NCBI RefSeq assembly: GCF_022513565.1 | Contig: NZ_JAKWBE010000027.1 | Coordinates: forward strand, 56,439 to 120,438 | DNA length: 64,000 bases | Reading direction: 5' to 3' | Source of the DNA: Streptomyces gilvus | GTDB taxonomy: Bacteria; Actinomycetota; Actinomycetes; Streptomycetales; Streptomycetaceae | Notes under the pieces: generated by a model | Seen by the model: the letters and a program-made list of their open reading frames with translations, nothing else | Told to the model about the DNA's origin: nothing | Databases searched by the model: none | Made by a program: the position numbers and the translations under genes | Shown here: positions 1 to 7,934 of the stretch, piece by piece | Position numbering within the stretch: position 1 is the stretch's first letter | Layout: each line of letters opens with the position of its first letter

Positions 1-991
1 TGGCGGCCGCGACATGGGTCATCGCGGCGAGACTGATCCCCAGGTGCGAGTTGGAGTGCATGGACAGCGCGATCCCGAACGCCTCGCACACAGCGGCCAG
101 TTCACGGGTGCGGCGCAGTCCGCCCCAGTAGTGGTGGTCGGTGAGCAGCACCTGGACCGCGTTCTGCTCGATCGCCGGCCGCAGGTGCTCCCAGGCGATC
201 ACGCACATGTTGGTCGCCAGCGGCAGCGGCGAGTCCTTCGCCACCTGGGCCATCCCGGCAATGGTCGGGGTCGGGTCCTCCAAGTACTCCAGCACGCCGT
301 CCAGTTGGCGGGCGACGTAGGCGGAGGTCTCCACGGTCCAGGCCGTGTTGGGGTCCAGCCGCAGCGGCTGCCCGGGGAAGGCCTCCGCCAGCGCGCGGAT
401 CGCCGCGATCTCCTCGTCCGGCGGGAAGACCCCGCCCTTCAGCTTGAACGACCGGAAACCGTAGCGCTGTTGCATCAGCCGGGCCTGCTCCACGATCCCC
501 GCGGGATCCAGCGCCGCGCCCCAGTCGTCGCCGATCGCCGCCCGGCCGTCCAGGGCGGGGTGCTCGGCCCACTTGTAGAAGAGGTACGCGGCGAAGGGCA
601 CCGAGTCGCGGACCCTGCCGCCGAGCAGGTCGCTGACGGGCCGCCCCAGCAGCCTGCCCTGCGCGTCGAGGCAGGCGACCTCCACGGCCGAGGTGGTCCA
701 GCCGCGCTCGTGGGAGCTGGGCACCGTCGGCAGCAGGACCTGGTCGATCGCCGCGCCGATGGCGGTCGTGTCGAAGACGTCCATGCCGACGACGACCTTC
801 GCGGCGGCCTCGAGCCGCTCCAGCCGGGCGACTCCGCCCGGCGACTCGCCGAGGCCCACCGTGCCGTCCTCCAGGACGAGCTGGAGCACGATCCGCAGGG
901 CGAGCGGCTCGTGGACGCCGTTGGAGTTGAGCAGGGGCGGGTCGCCGAAGGCGATCGGGGTGACGATCAGTTCGCGGATCCTGGTGCTCAT
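1..991 (-). CDS. gudD: Glucarate dehydratase, 3' end cut by window edge
   Basis: The reverse strand encodes about 330 residues of an enolase-superfamily sugar-acid dehydratase, which converts D-glucarate to 5-dehydro-4-deoxyglucarate. Family landmarks are in order: the paired lysines in FKLKGG (about K183 and K185), the metal-binding aspartate in LRLDPNTAW, LEDP, TNMC, and a His in HSNSHLGIS near the cut end. The ATG at 991 overlaps the stop of the upstream dehydratase gene (ATGA), so the two are translationally coupled. The protein is incomplete because it runs off the left edge. Galactarate or a related acid is possible as substrate, but the motif set fits glucarate dehydratase best. Confidence 0.88.
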   Translation of the reverse strand, partial: MSTRIRELIVTPIAFGDPPLLNSNGVHEPLALRIVLQLVLEDGTVGLGESPGGVARLERLEAAAKVVVGMDVFDTTAIGAAIDQVLLPTVPSSHERGWTTSAVEVACLDAQGRLLGRPVSDLLGGRVRDSVPFAAYLFYKWAEHPALDGRAAIGDDWGAALDPAGIVEQARLMQQRYGFRSFKLKGGVFPPDEEIAAIRALAEAFPGQPLRLDPNTAWTVETSAYVARQLDGVLEYLEDPTPTIAGMAQVAKDSPLPLATNMCVIAWEHLRPAIEQNAVQVLLTDHHYWGGLRRTRELAAVCEAFGIALSMHSNSHLGISLAAMTHVAAA

Positions 992-1896
992 GCGGCGACC
1001 ACCTCCAGGCCGTGGGCGATGAGTTCCGTCAGCCGGGCCATGTGCTCCGGTGTCGGGTCGAGCAGCGGCGCCCGTACGCCGCCCACGTCCAGACCGCGTA
1101 CGGTGACCCCGGCCTTGATCAGCGCCACGGCGTATCCGGGCACCTCGTCGCGGAGCTGGACGAGCGGGCCGTAGAACTCGTCGAGGAGCGTGGTGACGAG
1201 CGTCTCGTCGCCCTCGGTCAGCGCCCGGTGGAAGGCCAGGGCGATCTCGGGCGCGAAGGCGAACACCGCGGAGGAGTACAGCTCGACGCCGATGCCGCGG
1301 TAGGCGGGTGCGGTCATCTCGGCGGTGGGCAGTCCGTTGAAGAACTGGAAGTCCTCCGTGCCCGGTACGGCCCGCACGGCGCGCACGATCCGGTGCATCC
1401 GCTCGATGTCGCCGACGCCGTCCTTGAGCCCGACGACCCGGGGCAGGGCCGCGATCTCGGCGGCCGTCGCCTCGGTCAGCCGGGTCGTGCCGCGCTGGTA
1501 GAAGATCACCGGCAGGTCGCTCGCGCCGGACACCTCCTCGACGTACCGCACCAGACCCCGCTGCGGCGCGCTGACCAGGTACGGCGGCAGCAGCAGGATG
1601 CCGTCGGCGCCGGCCCGGCGGATGCGGGCGGCCTGGTCGCGGGCGACCGGCGGTGGTCCGCCGGCGGCGGCCAGCACCGGCACCCGGCCGTCCACCGCCT
1701 CGACGGCGATCCGGGTGGCCCGCTCGATCTCCTCGGCGGTCAGGGCGTGGAACTCGCCGGTGCCGCAGGCGACGAACACGCCGCCCGCGCCGGCCGCGAC
1801 ACCGGACTCGATGTGCCGCGCGAGCCGTTCCCCGTCCAGCGAGCCGTCCGGGGCGAACGGTGTGACCGGGAAGAACAGCACTCCGTGGAACTTCAT
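988..1896 (-). CDS. kdgD: 5-dehydro-4-deoxyglucarate dehydratase
   Basis: This 302-residue DHDPS-superfamily TIM-barrel enzyme dehydrates and decarboxylates 5-dehydro-4-deoxyglucarate to 2-oxoglutarate semialdehyde, the step after GudD. The N-terminus MKFHGVLFFPVTPF, the ACGTGEF loop, Tyr133 in the FYQRGT motif and the Schiff-base Lys158 in GLKDG are visible. Length is normal for the family. It lies between the transporter genes and gudD, overlapping gudD by 4 bp and following the permease by 23 bp, so transport and the first two catabolic steps form one operon. The expected semialdehyde dehydrogenase is not in the window. Confidence 0.92.
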   Translation of the reverse strand: MKFHGVLFFPVTPFAPDGSLDGERLARHIESGVAAGAGGVFVACGTGEFHALTAEEIERATRIAVEAVDGRVPVLAAAGGPPPVARDQAARIRRAGADGILLLPPYLVSAPQRGLVRYVEEVSGASDLPVIFYQRGTTRLTEATAAEIAALPRVVGLKDGVGDIERMHRIVRAVRAVPGTEDFQFFNGLPTAEMTAPAYRGIGVELYSSAVFAFAPEIALAFHRALTEGDETLVTTLLDEFYGPLVQLRDEVPGYAVALIKAGVTVRGLDVGGVRAPLLDPTPEHMARLTELIAHGLEVVAA

Positions 1897-1919
1897 GTCT
1901 CCCTACTGACTTCGGTGGT

Positions 1920-2864
1920 TCAGCCCTTGGTGGCCCCGGCGGCGATGCCGGTGACCAACGAGCGCTGGAGGAGCAGATAGACGATCAGGCTGGGCAGCAG
2001 GGCGATGACCGCACCGGCCAGCACGACCCCGGAGCCGACCTGGGGGTCGCTGCGCAGGATGGACAGGGCGACGGTGACCGTGTAGTCGGTGGGGTCCTTG
2101 GCGGCGATCAGCGGCAGCAGGTACTGGTCCCAGATCATGATGAAACCGAGCACGCCGGCCACGCCGAGCGCGGGCCTGCACAGCGGCAGGACGATCTGCC
2201 ACAGCAGCCGCAGTTCGCCCACACCGTCGATGCGGGCCGCCTCCTCGATCTCGGTGGGGATGTCCTTCATGAACTCGGTCAGCATCATCACCGAGAAGCC
2301 CCAGGCGCCCAGCGGAAGGATCACCGCCCACGCCGTGCCCTTCAGGTCCAGCCCCAGCACCGGGACATGACCGAGGACCAGGGACAGCGGGATCGCGATG
2401 ACCTCCTCGGGGAGCATCATCGTCAGCATGAACAGGGTCAGGACCAGGGCCTGTCCGCGGAACCGGTGCCGGGCGAGGGCGTAGGCGGCGAGCACCGAGA
2501 CCACGAGCTGGAGCAGGAGTCCGCCGCCGGCGATGACCAGCGAGTTGGTGAAGTAGTCCCAGATGCCGCGCTCACCGGCCACCTTGACGTTCAGCAGGGT
2601 GGGGTGGTGCGGGAGGAACGACAGCGAGGAGCCGCTGGGGTTCCTGCTGAACGCGCCCGACAGGATGGTCAGGAAGGGCGCGGCGAAGATCGCCAGCGCG
2701 ATCACGCAGAGCAGGATCCGCAGGGCCAGGCCGAACCCGGGCCGGTCGCTCCAGCCGAGGGCCGTGTCGAAGCGGGCCGGCGTGGAGCGCTGCTTCCCGG
2801 ACGGCCGGCCGAGGGCGGCGCCCGGCGCGGGTGTGCGGACGGGGTCGATGGCGGGGGCGCTCAT
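1920..2864 (-). CDS. Sugar-acid ABC transporter permease (MalG type)
   Basis: This 314-residue inner-membrane permease has about six membrane segments. The EAA loop signature of ABC permeases is visible as EEAARIDGVGELRLLWQIVLPL in the C-terminal half. An N-terminal cytoplasmic tail of about 45 residues precedes the first segment. The reading frame stays open further upstream, but the ATG at 2864 overlaps the stop of the partner permease (ATGA) and gives the normal length, so it was chosen. It pairs with the neighbouring permease and lipoprotein. No ATPase gene is adjacent, so a shared multi-sugar ATPase such as MsiK is presumed from Streptomyces biology. Confidence 0.9.
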   Translation of the reverse strand: MSAPAIDPVRTPAPGAALGRPSGKQRSTPARFDTALGWSDRPGFGLALRILLCVIALAIFAAPFLTILSGAFSRNPSGSSLSFLPHHPTLLNVKVAGERGIWDYFTNSLVIAGGGLLLQLVVSVLAAYALARHRFRGQALVLTLFMLTMMLPEEVIAIPLSLVLGHVPVLGLDLKGTAWAVILPLGAWGFSVMMLTEFMKDIPTEIEEAARIDGVGELRLLWQIVLPLCRPALGVAGVLGFIMIWDQYLLPLIAAKDPTDYTVTVALSILRSDPQVGSGVVLAGAVIALLPSLIVYLLLQRSLVTGIAAGATKG

Positions 2865-3766
2865 CGCACGTCTCCCCTCTTGCGGAGGTAGTTGACCGTG
2901 ACGGTGAGCAGCAGCGTCACGCACAGCAGTACGACGGAGGCCGCGGAGGCGCCGCCGATGTCGTTCCGGGTGAAGCCCAGGGTGTAGGCGCGGGTCATCC
3001 AGACGTCCGTCGACCCGGCCGGACCGCCGCCGGTGAGGACGTAGACCTCCGTGAACACGCGCAGCCCGCGGATGGCGGCGAGCGTGAGCACGATGCTCAT
3101 GGCGGGGCGGATCGCCGGCAGCGTGATGTGGCGCAGCCGCTGCCACAGGGAGACGCCGTCCATCGCCGCCGCCTCGTACAACGAGCGGTCCACGCCCGCG
3201 AGTCCGGCGAGGATGATCACCATGTTGTACGGGGCGGCCATCCAGATGCCCATCACCATGGTCGCCCACAGCGCGGTGTCCGGGTTGTCGAGGAAGGCCA
3301 CCGGGCCGATGCCGAGGAAGCCCAGGGCGCCGTTGACCAGGCCGCCGGAGGTCGGGTAGTACAACAGCCGCCACAGCTCGCCCACGACCGCGGTCGCGGT
3401 GACCACGGGCAGGAACACGGCCGTCCGCACGAGCTTCAGCGAACGTGCCTGGCCCTCCAGCAGCAGGGCCAGCAGAAAGCCGACGACGATCGCGCCGAGC
3501 GAGATGCCCAGGCCCAGCAGGAGGGTGTGGCTCACCGCCTCCTGGAAGCGGTGGTCGCTCAGCACGCGCGTGTAGTTGTCGAGGCCGACCCACTTGTCGC
3601 CGAGGAAGGGCCGCACCTTGAAGAAGCTGAGCCAGATGCCCTTGCCCATCGGCAGGAACTTGAAGACGAGGGCGAGCAGCAGTCCCGGGGCAAGGAACAG
3701 CCAGGGCAGTACGGCCTGCTTGGGGAACCCTCGGCGCCGCGGGGGCGCGGTCACGGTAGCGGTCAT
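2861..3766 (-). CDS. Sugar-acid ABC transporter permease (MalF type)
   Basis: This 301-residue permease has a Pro/Arg-rich start, a first membrane segment at about residues 18-38, and an EAA loop (YEAAAMDGVSLWQRLRHITLP) near residues 195-215. It forms the heterodimeric membrane channel with the permease encoded just downstream. The ATG at 3766 overlaps the binding-protein stop by 4 bp and its own stop overlaps the next ATG, so all three transport genes are translationally coupled. Confidence 0.9.
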   Translation of the reverse strand: MTATVTAPPRRRGFPKQAVLPWLFLAPGLLLALVFKFLPMGKGIWLSFFKVRPFLGDKWVGLDNYTRVLSDHRFQEAVSHTLLLGLGISLGAIVVGFLLALLLEGQARSLKLVRTAVFLPVVTATAVVGELWRLLYYPTSGGLVNGALGFLGIGPVAFLDNPDTALWATMVMGIWMAAPYNMVIILAGLAGVDRSLYEAAAMDGVSLWQRLRHITLPAIRPAMSIVLTLAAIRGLRVFTEVYVLTGGGPAGSTDVWMTRAYTLGFTRNDIGGASAASVVLLCVTLLLTVTVNYLRKRGDVR

Positions 3767-5103
3767 TTCAACAGGTCCTGGTCCTTGAGGTCACCGGCGA
3801 GGGTGTCGTTGAGCTCCTTGAGGGAGGAGCGGACGTCACTGCCGCAGTACGTGAAGACCGCGTTGAGGCTGTCGGCGGTGTCCTGCTTGATCGGGGCGAA
3901 GTCGGGGGCGTTGGGGAACTGCTCGGACGCGGTCTCGTACGCCTTCTGCACGACGCTCCAGCGCGGGTCGTGACGGACCTCGGCGGCGTCCAGCGTGGAG
4001 TTCGTGGGGATGCGCACCACGGGCTGGTGGCCGTCAACGCTGGTCATGGCGATCCGCTGGCCCTCGGGCGAGACGAGGAAGGCCGCGAGCGCCCGCTCCT
4101 GCCGGGCCTTTCCGGTCCTGGCGCCGAAGTAGACGTTCTCGCCCTCGGCCAGGACGTCGGCTCCCGCCGGCCCCGCCGGTGCGGGGACGACCTCGTACTT
4201 GTCCTTGCCGGGCGTGGCGTCGAAGGTGGTGATGTTGTACGGGCCGGTCATGTACATCCCGGCGTCGCCGTCCCGGAAGTTGGTGGCGGTACCGGTGACG
4301 GCGCTGACCGCGCCGGGCTGCAGGAGGCCCTTCGCGCCGCAGAAGAGGTTGTCCTTCAGCCAGGTGACGGTCCGTACGGCCGCCGCCGAGTCCATGGCGG
4401 GACGGTAACCGCCCCTGCCGTCCGGCTCGATGACCTTCGCGCCGCCCTGCCACAGGAAACTGGACGCCCACCAGGCGGCGTAGCCGTTCTGGGCGCTGCC
4501 CGGCGCGACGATGCCGTAGGTGTCCTTCTTGCCGTCGCCGTCCGGGTCGCGGGTGGCGAAGGCCTTGGCGACGTCGAGCATCTGCTGCCAGGTCGTCGGC
4601 GCCTTCAGTCCCAGCTTCCGCAGCCAGTCCTTGCGGATCATCAGGGCCATCGCCTGGCGCGAGTAGGGGATGCCGTAGTGCCTGCCGTCCAGTCCCACGG
4701 TGGAGGCCCAGGACTTGGCGGTGATCTGGTCGTGTCCCGCGATCGAGGCGGGATCGATCGGCTTGAGCAGTCCCTGGCTCTGGTAACTCCCCATCAGCGC
4801 CGTGTCGTTGATCATCACGTCGGGGAGGTCCTTGCTGGACGCCCGGCTCTGCAGCTGCTGGTCGAAGTTGACGACCGGCTGGTAGTCGATCTTTATCCCG
4901 GTCTTCTTGGTGAAGGCGGCGAAGACCCGGTCGTAGGTCGCGGCCGAATCCGGATCGCTCCGGGTCCACACCTCCAGCGTGTTCGGGTCACCTCCGCCGG
5001 CACTGGTGGAACCCGACCCGCAGGCGGCCGTCGTGCATGCGAGCCCCGCCACGGCGAGGGCGGCGGCCAGGCGGCGACGTCGTCCACGAACGCCCATGGA
5101 CAC
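3763..5103 (-). CDS. Sugar-acid ABC transporter substrate-binding lipoprotein
   Basis: This 446-residue extracellular binding protein has a twin-Arg-rich N-terminus, a hydrophobic stretch and a lipobox ending at Cys28 (TAAC). The mature part reads as a family 1 solute-binding protein: NTLEVWTRSDPDSA, PDVMINDTALMGSYQSQGLL, and a C-terminal KELNDTLAGDL helix. It is the first gene of the operon leading to kdgD and gudD, so glucarate, galactarate or a uronate-derived acid is the inferred ligand. ATG5103 or ATG5097 could be the start; both precede the signal sequence. Confidence 0.9.
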   Translation of the reverse strand: MSMGVRGRRRRLAAALAVAGLACTTAACGSGSTSAGGGDPNTLEVWTRSDPDSAATYDRVFAAFTKKTGIKIDYQPVVNFDQQLQSRASSKDLPDVMINDTALMGSYQSQGLLKPIDPASIAGHDQITAKSWASTVGLDGRHYGIPYSRQAMALMIRKDWLRKLGLKAPTTWQQMLDVAKAFATRDPDGDGKKDTYGIVAPGSAQNGYAAWWASSFLWQGGAKVIEPDGRGGYRPAMDSAAAVRTVTWLKDNLFCGAKGLLQPGAVSAVTGTATNFRDGDAGMYMTGPYNITTFDATPGKDKYEVVPAPAGPAGADVLAEGENVYFGARTGKARQERALAAFLVSPEGQRIAMTSVDGHQPVVRIPTNSTLDAAEVRHDPRWSVVQKAYETASEQFPNAPDFAPIKQDTADSLNAVFTYCGSDVRSSLKELNDTLAGDLKDQDLLK

Positions 5104-5113
5104 CTCCGTTCAT

Positions 5114-5136
5114 ATCCGTGAACATCCTTCACGGAT
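5114..5136. promoter_or_regulatory. Inverted-repeat operator of the sugar-acid operon
   Basis: A perfect 9-bp inverted repeat, ATCCGTGAA-CATCC-TTCACGGAT, ends 10 bp upstream of the binding-protein start and just downstream of the predicted transcription start. That position suits a repressor site. Symmetric dyads of this size are typical of GntR, IclR or LacI regulators. No regulator gene is adjacent in the window, so it may lie beyond the left edge. Confidence 0.6.
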
Positions 5137-5152
5137 CTAAATGACGGGGCTC

Positions 5153-5182
5153 AAGGTATGAATCATTTCATCCGTATGTCAA
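5153..5182 (-). promoter_or_regulatory. Promoter of the sugar-acid operon
   Basis: On the minus strand TTGACA (5182-5177) is followed after 18 bp by TACCTT (5158-5153), a good housekeeping -35 and an acceptable -10. Transcription would begin near 5147, about 10 bp before the inverted-repeat operator. Confidence 0.5.
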
Positions 5183-5284
5183 GACATGACTGATGGATTT
5201 CACCAGCTTCACCGACCCTCTGCATCTCGTGCGCGAGCGGGCGACTGGGGGGACGGGGTGACGTGGGTGACCGGGAACGCCGAA

Positions 5285-5313
5285 GAGGCCGCCCACGGTT
5301 CGTGGACGGCCTC
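5285..5313 (-). terminator. Hairpin downstream of the NlpC/P60 gene
   Basis: GAGGCCG-C-CCAC and GTGG-A-CGGCCTC form a stem with one mismatch around a GGTTC loop, 28 bp past the stop of the NlpC/P60-like gene. There is no U-run, as is usual for Streptomyces terminators. Confidence 0.6.
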
Positions 5314-5341
5314 TGGGGTGGAGCGCGTGCCGGTGAAGGTG

Positions 5342-7105
5342 CTACGCGGGGCGTACCGCGATACGGATCGCGGCCTCTCCGGCGTAGTGGACCGACTCCT
5401 CGCGGATCACCGCGCCCGGTCCGGGGGCGTGGATCATCAGACCGTTGCCGGTGTAGAGACCGACATGGCTGAAGTTGTCGTTGAAGAAGATCAGGTCCCC
5501 GGGACGGCTCTCGGCCAGCGGGACCACTGTGCCCGTGCTCGCCTGCTCGTGCGTGGACCGGGGCAGCGCGACCCCGGCGGCCCGCCAGGCGGCCTGGGTG
5601 AGCCCGGAGTTGTCGTACGACTCCGGCCCGACCCCGCCCCAGATGCACGGCCTGCCGATCTGCGCCCGGGCGAAGGACACGGCCCGGTCCGCCTTGGTGC
5701 CGACCGGCGGCTCGGCGGGCGCCTCGGGCACCCCGGTGTCGAGGACCGACGGCTCCTGGAGCCGGCGCCACTGGTCCGACACGGGCAGGCTCGAGTCGGC
5801 CGCGGCGGACAGGTTCCACGCGCCCGTGTCCATGACGGACGGCTGCTGCGGGGTCGCCTCGACGGTGGGCTGCTGGAAGCTCCACTGCGTGCCGGTGTCC
5901 AGGGCGGTCACCTGCTGCTGCGCCCCCGTGTCGGTGACGGACAGGCCCATGTCGGGGCCGGCCTGCAGCGGCAGGCTCCACGGTTCGCCGGCCGGCACGC
6001 CCGTGTCGAGCACGGACGGCTGCTGCAGCCGCCAGGCCTCCTCGGTCGCACGGGTCGCCTCCTCCGACCAGGGCGCCGGCGCCAGAGCCGCCTGCGGCGC
6101 CGCCATGGTCATCGAGGGCATGACGGCCGTCTGGGACGCCGTGGCCGCCGTCGGGGACATGACGGTCGCCTGTGGCCCCGTAGCCATCGGGGACATGACG
6201 GTCGCCTGTGGCCCCATGGCCGTGGGCGACATGACGGTCGATTGCGGTGTCATGGCCGGCGAGGGCATGACCGCCGTCTGCTCTGTCATGGGCACCGAGG
6301 GCATGACCGCCGTCTGCTCTGTAATGGCCGTCGGGGGCATGACCGCTGCCTGCTCTGCCATGGCCGTCGGCGACATGACCGCCGACTGCGGTATGGATGT
6401 CTGCCGGGCCGTGTACCGGTACAGCAGCTCACTCGCCGCGGCGATCTTGCGCTGGCTCTGCTCCTTGGACGTGCGCAGTGAGGCCTGCCGCGGCTCGCCG
6501 CCCGTCGCGCCCGCCCCCATGGCGGACTCCTGACGCTGCGCCGGTACGGCGGGCAGCGCGGCCGTGCCACCCCCCGCGGTCAGCTCGGCGACAGGACGGC
6601 GCGCTCCGCCCGCGGGCAGTTCGGCCACGCTCCGGCCGGGTGCCTCCAGCTCGAAGCCCGTCCGTGCCTCCGGGGCACGCACCGGCCGCGACGGGGCCTG
6701 GCGGGGGGAGGAGGTGCGCTGGGCGGGCATGCGGTCGGCCGGCAGGATCGCCGGGATCGTCGGCCCCAGCGAGGCGCGCGCCGCGTCGAACCACCGTCGG
6801 CTCACGTTGTCCAGATCGGGGTCCGAGCGCCTGCCGCCGCCCGCCGGTGCGCCGCGTCCCCGCGAGCCGGTCACCGTCGGCCGGGTGAAGTTCCACTGGC
6901 CGGTGTCCGACTCGGCCCGGTCGTAGAGGCTGCTCACCCGGTCCCGGACGGCCTCCCGGCTGGGGGCGTCCTCCCCGGCGAGGGGAACGGCGTCGGCGCT
7001 CTGCGAGAGCATGGCCACCGAGGTGAGGGCCGCCGCGGCGAGGGCGGAGTTGCGCATCCCGGGGAGGCCGGAGCCGCCCGTGCGCGATGGTCGATCCGGC
7101 GCCAT
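5342..7105 (-). CDS. Secreted NlpC/P60-like protein lacking the catalytic Cys
   Basis: This 587-residue exported protein has three parts. A signal-like hydrophobic segment lies at about residues 18-40. A long low-complexity middle holds about eight copies of an 11-12-residue Met/Pro/Ala repeat (such as QATVMSPTAMGP), then several SVLDTGV-type repeats. The C-terminal NlpC/P60 domain covers about residues 470-587. His547 (SHVGLY) and His559 are present, but the catalytic Cys of the usual DCSG motif is Asn499 (YDNSGLTQ, codon AAC). It may therefore be a binding or regulatory pseudo-hydrolase of peptidoglycan rather than an active peptidase. The upstream c-di-AMP riboswitch ties expression to osmotic and cell-wall signalling. 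A hairpin follows the gene. Confidence 0.88.
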   Translation of the reverse strand: MAPDRPSRTGGSGLPGMRNSALAAAALTSVAMLSQSADAVPLAGEDAPSREAVRDRVSSLYDRAESDTGQWNFTRPTVTGSRGRGAPAGGGRRSDPDLDNVSRRWFDAARASLGPTIPAILPADRMPAQRTSSPRQAPSRPVRAPEARTGFELEAPGRSVAELPAGGARRPVAELTAGGGTAALPAVPAQRQESAMGAGATGGEPRQASLRTSKEQSQRKIAAASELLYRYTARQTSIPQSAVMSPTAMAEQAAVMPPTAITEQTAVMPSVPMTEQTAVMPSPAMTPQSTVMSPTAMGPQATVMSPMATGPQATVMSPTAATASQTAVMPSMTMAAPQAALAPAPWSEEATRATEEAWRLQQPSVLDTGVPAGEPWSLPLQAGPDMGLSVTDTGAQQQVTALDTGTQWSFQQPTVEATPQQPSVMDTGAWNLSAAADSSLPVSDQWRRLQEPSVLDTGVPEAPAEPPVGTKADRAVSFARAQIGRPCIWGGVGPESYDNSGLTQAAWRAAGVALPRSTHEQASTGTVVPLAESRPGDLIFFNDNFSHVGLYTGNGLMIHAPGPGAVIREESVHYAGEAAIRIAVRPA

Positions 7106-7126
7106 GGGAGCCGTACTCCTTCCGTA

Positions 7127-7272
7127 CTCCGCCTACCGAGTTAGCTGTCGGGTTCGGGCGGTCGTGTCCGGAAGGCATGCCCTACGACCCTTGCCCTCGC
7201 GGGCAGTTGGGCCGATTCACCCCATGATTCGGTTGGGTCCCCGGCTCCGGTTCGACACCGGACTCGGCGGAG
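7127..7272 (-). ncRNA. c-di-AMP riboswitch (ydaO-yuaA type)
   Basis: The minus-strand leader of the NlpC/P60-like gene contains the ydaO aptamer hallmarks in order: closing stem CTCCGCC (7272-7266) pairing with GGCGGAG (7133-7127); a TCCGGT/ACCGGA stem; GGGGACCCAACC; GGGGTGAATC; GGGTC; and CCCGAACCCGACAGCTAAC. In Streptomyces such elements precede resuscitation-factor and NlpC/P60 cell-wall genes, and c-di-AMP binding switches them off by early termination. The aptamer ends about 20 nt before the gene's start codon, so the expression platform must be compact. Confidence 0.93.
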
Positions 7273-7471
7273 GCCACGCGTCCCGACGGGGTTCGCCGGA
7301 GGAACTCGAGTGGCCTGGACCCACGCTAGCCAACTTGTGCGGCTGGTGTGAAGGTTGAAGGGCGGAATGTCCGATACGCTTTTGTGACCTTCGTCGTGAC
7401 GGGCCGTCAGGTTCCTCTTCCGTGCACACAGCGGATCGGGAGCGTGACCGACCGTCGCGACGGCGGGCGTC

Positions 7472-7876
7472 TCAGGACTGCGGACCGTCTTCCCGGGCCG
7501 CAAGCTCGGCGTCGCGCTTCTTGATCCGCGCCGCCTCCTTGCGGACCTCCGCCTGGGTGGCCCGCTCCTTCACCAGCCACTCCGGCTGCTCCTGCTTGAG
7601 CGCCTCGATCTGCTCGGTGGTCAGCGGCTCGGTCACCCCGCCGCGCGCCAGCCCGGCGATCGAGACGCCCAGCTTCGCCGCGACCACCGGCCGGGGATGC
7701 GGCCCCTTGGCGCGCAGCTCGCGCAGCCACTCGGGCGGCTCGGCCTGGAGCTGGTCGAGCTGGGCGCGCGAGACGACACCCTCGCGGAACTCGGCGGGGG
7801 TGGCCTCGAGGTACACACCCAGCTTCTTCGCCGCGGTCGCGGGCTTCATCGTCTGGGTGGTCTGGTGCGACTTCAT
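7472..7876 (-). CDS. DUF5997 family protein
   Basis: This 134-residue actinobacterial protein of unknown function starts MKSHQTTQTMKPATAAKKLGV. It contains two similar blocks (LEATPAEFREGVVSRAQLDQL and LARGGVTEPLTTEQIEALK), each followed by PEWL, so it looks like a tandem duplication of a small helical unit. The frame is open further upstream into the divergent gene, but ATG7876 gives the family start. It is divergent from a LysR-type substrate-binding protein with 58 bp between them, an arrangement that is common in Streptomyces. Confidence 0.85.
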   Translation of the reverse strand: MKSHQTTQTMKPATAAKKLGVYLEATPAEFREGVVSRAQLDQLQAEPPEWLRELRAKGPHPRPVVAAKLGVSIAGLARGGVTEPLTTEQIEALKQEQPEWLVKERATQAEVRKEAARIKKRDAELAAREDGPQS

Positions 7877-7934
7877 GGGGTCCAGGGTATCGACCGGGTA
7901 CGGGCCCCTCGACCACGGCCGGTAACCTGGCCAG

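Noticed and set aside
1920..3593. Very long open frame for the second permease starting at 3593
   Set aside because: The extra 240 codons are Arg/Pro/Gly shadow of the other permease; ATG2864 gives the normal length and an ATGA overlap.
7141..7503. Minus-strand open frame of 120 codons upstream of the NlpC/P60-like gene
   Set aside because: It covers the c-di-AMP riboswitch and has no protein-like features.
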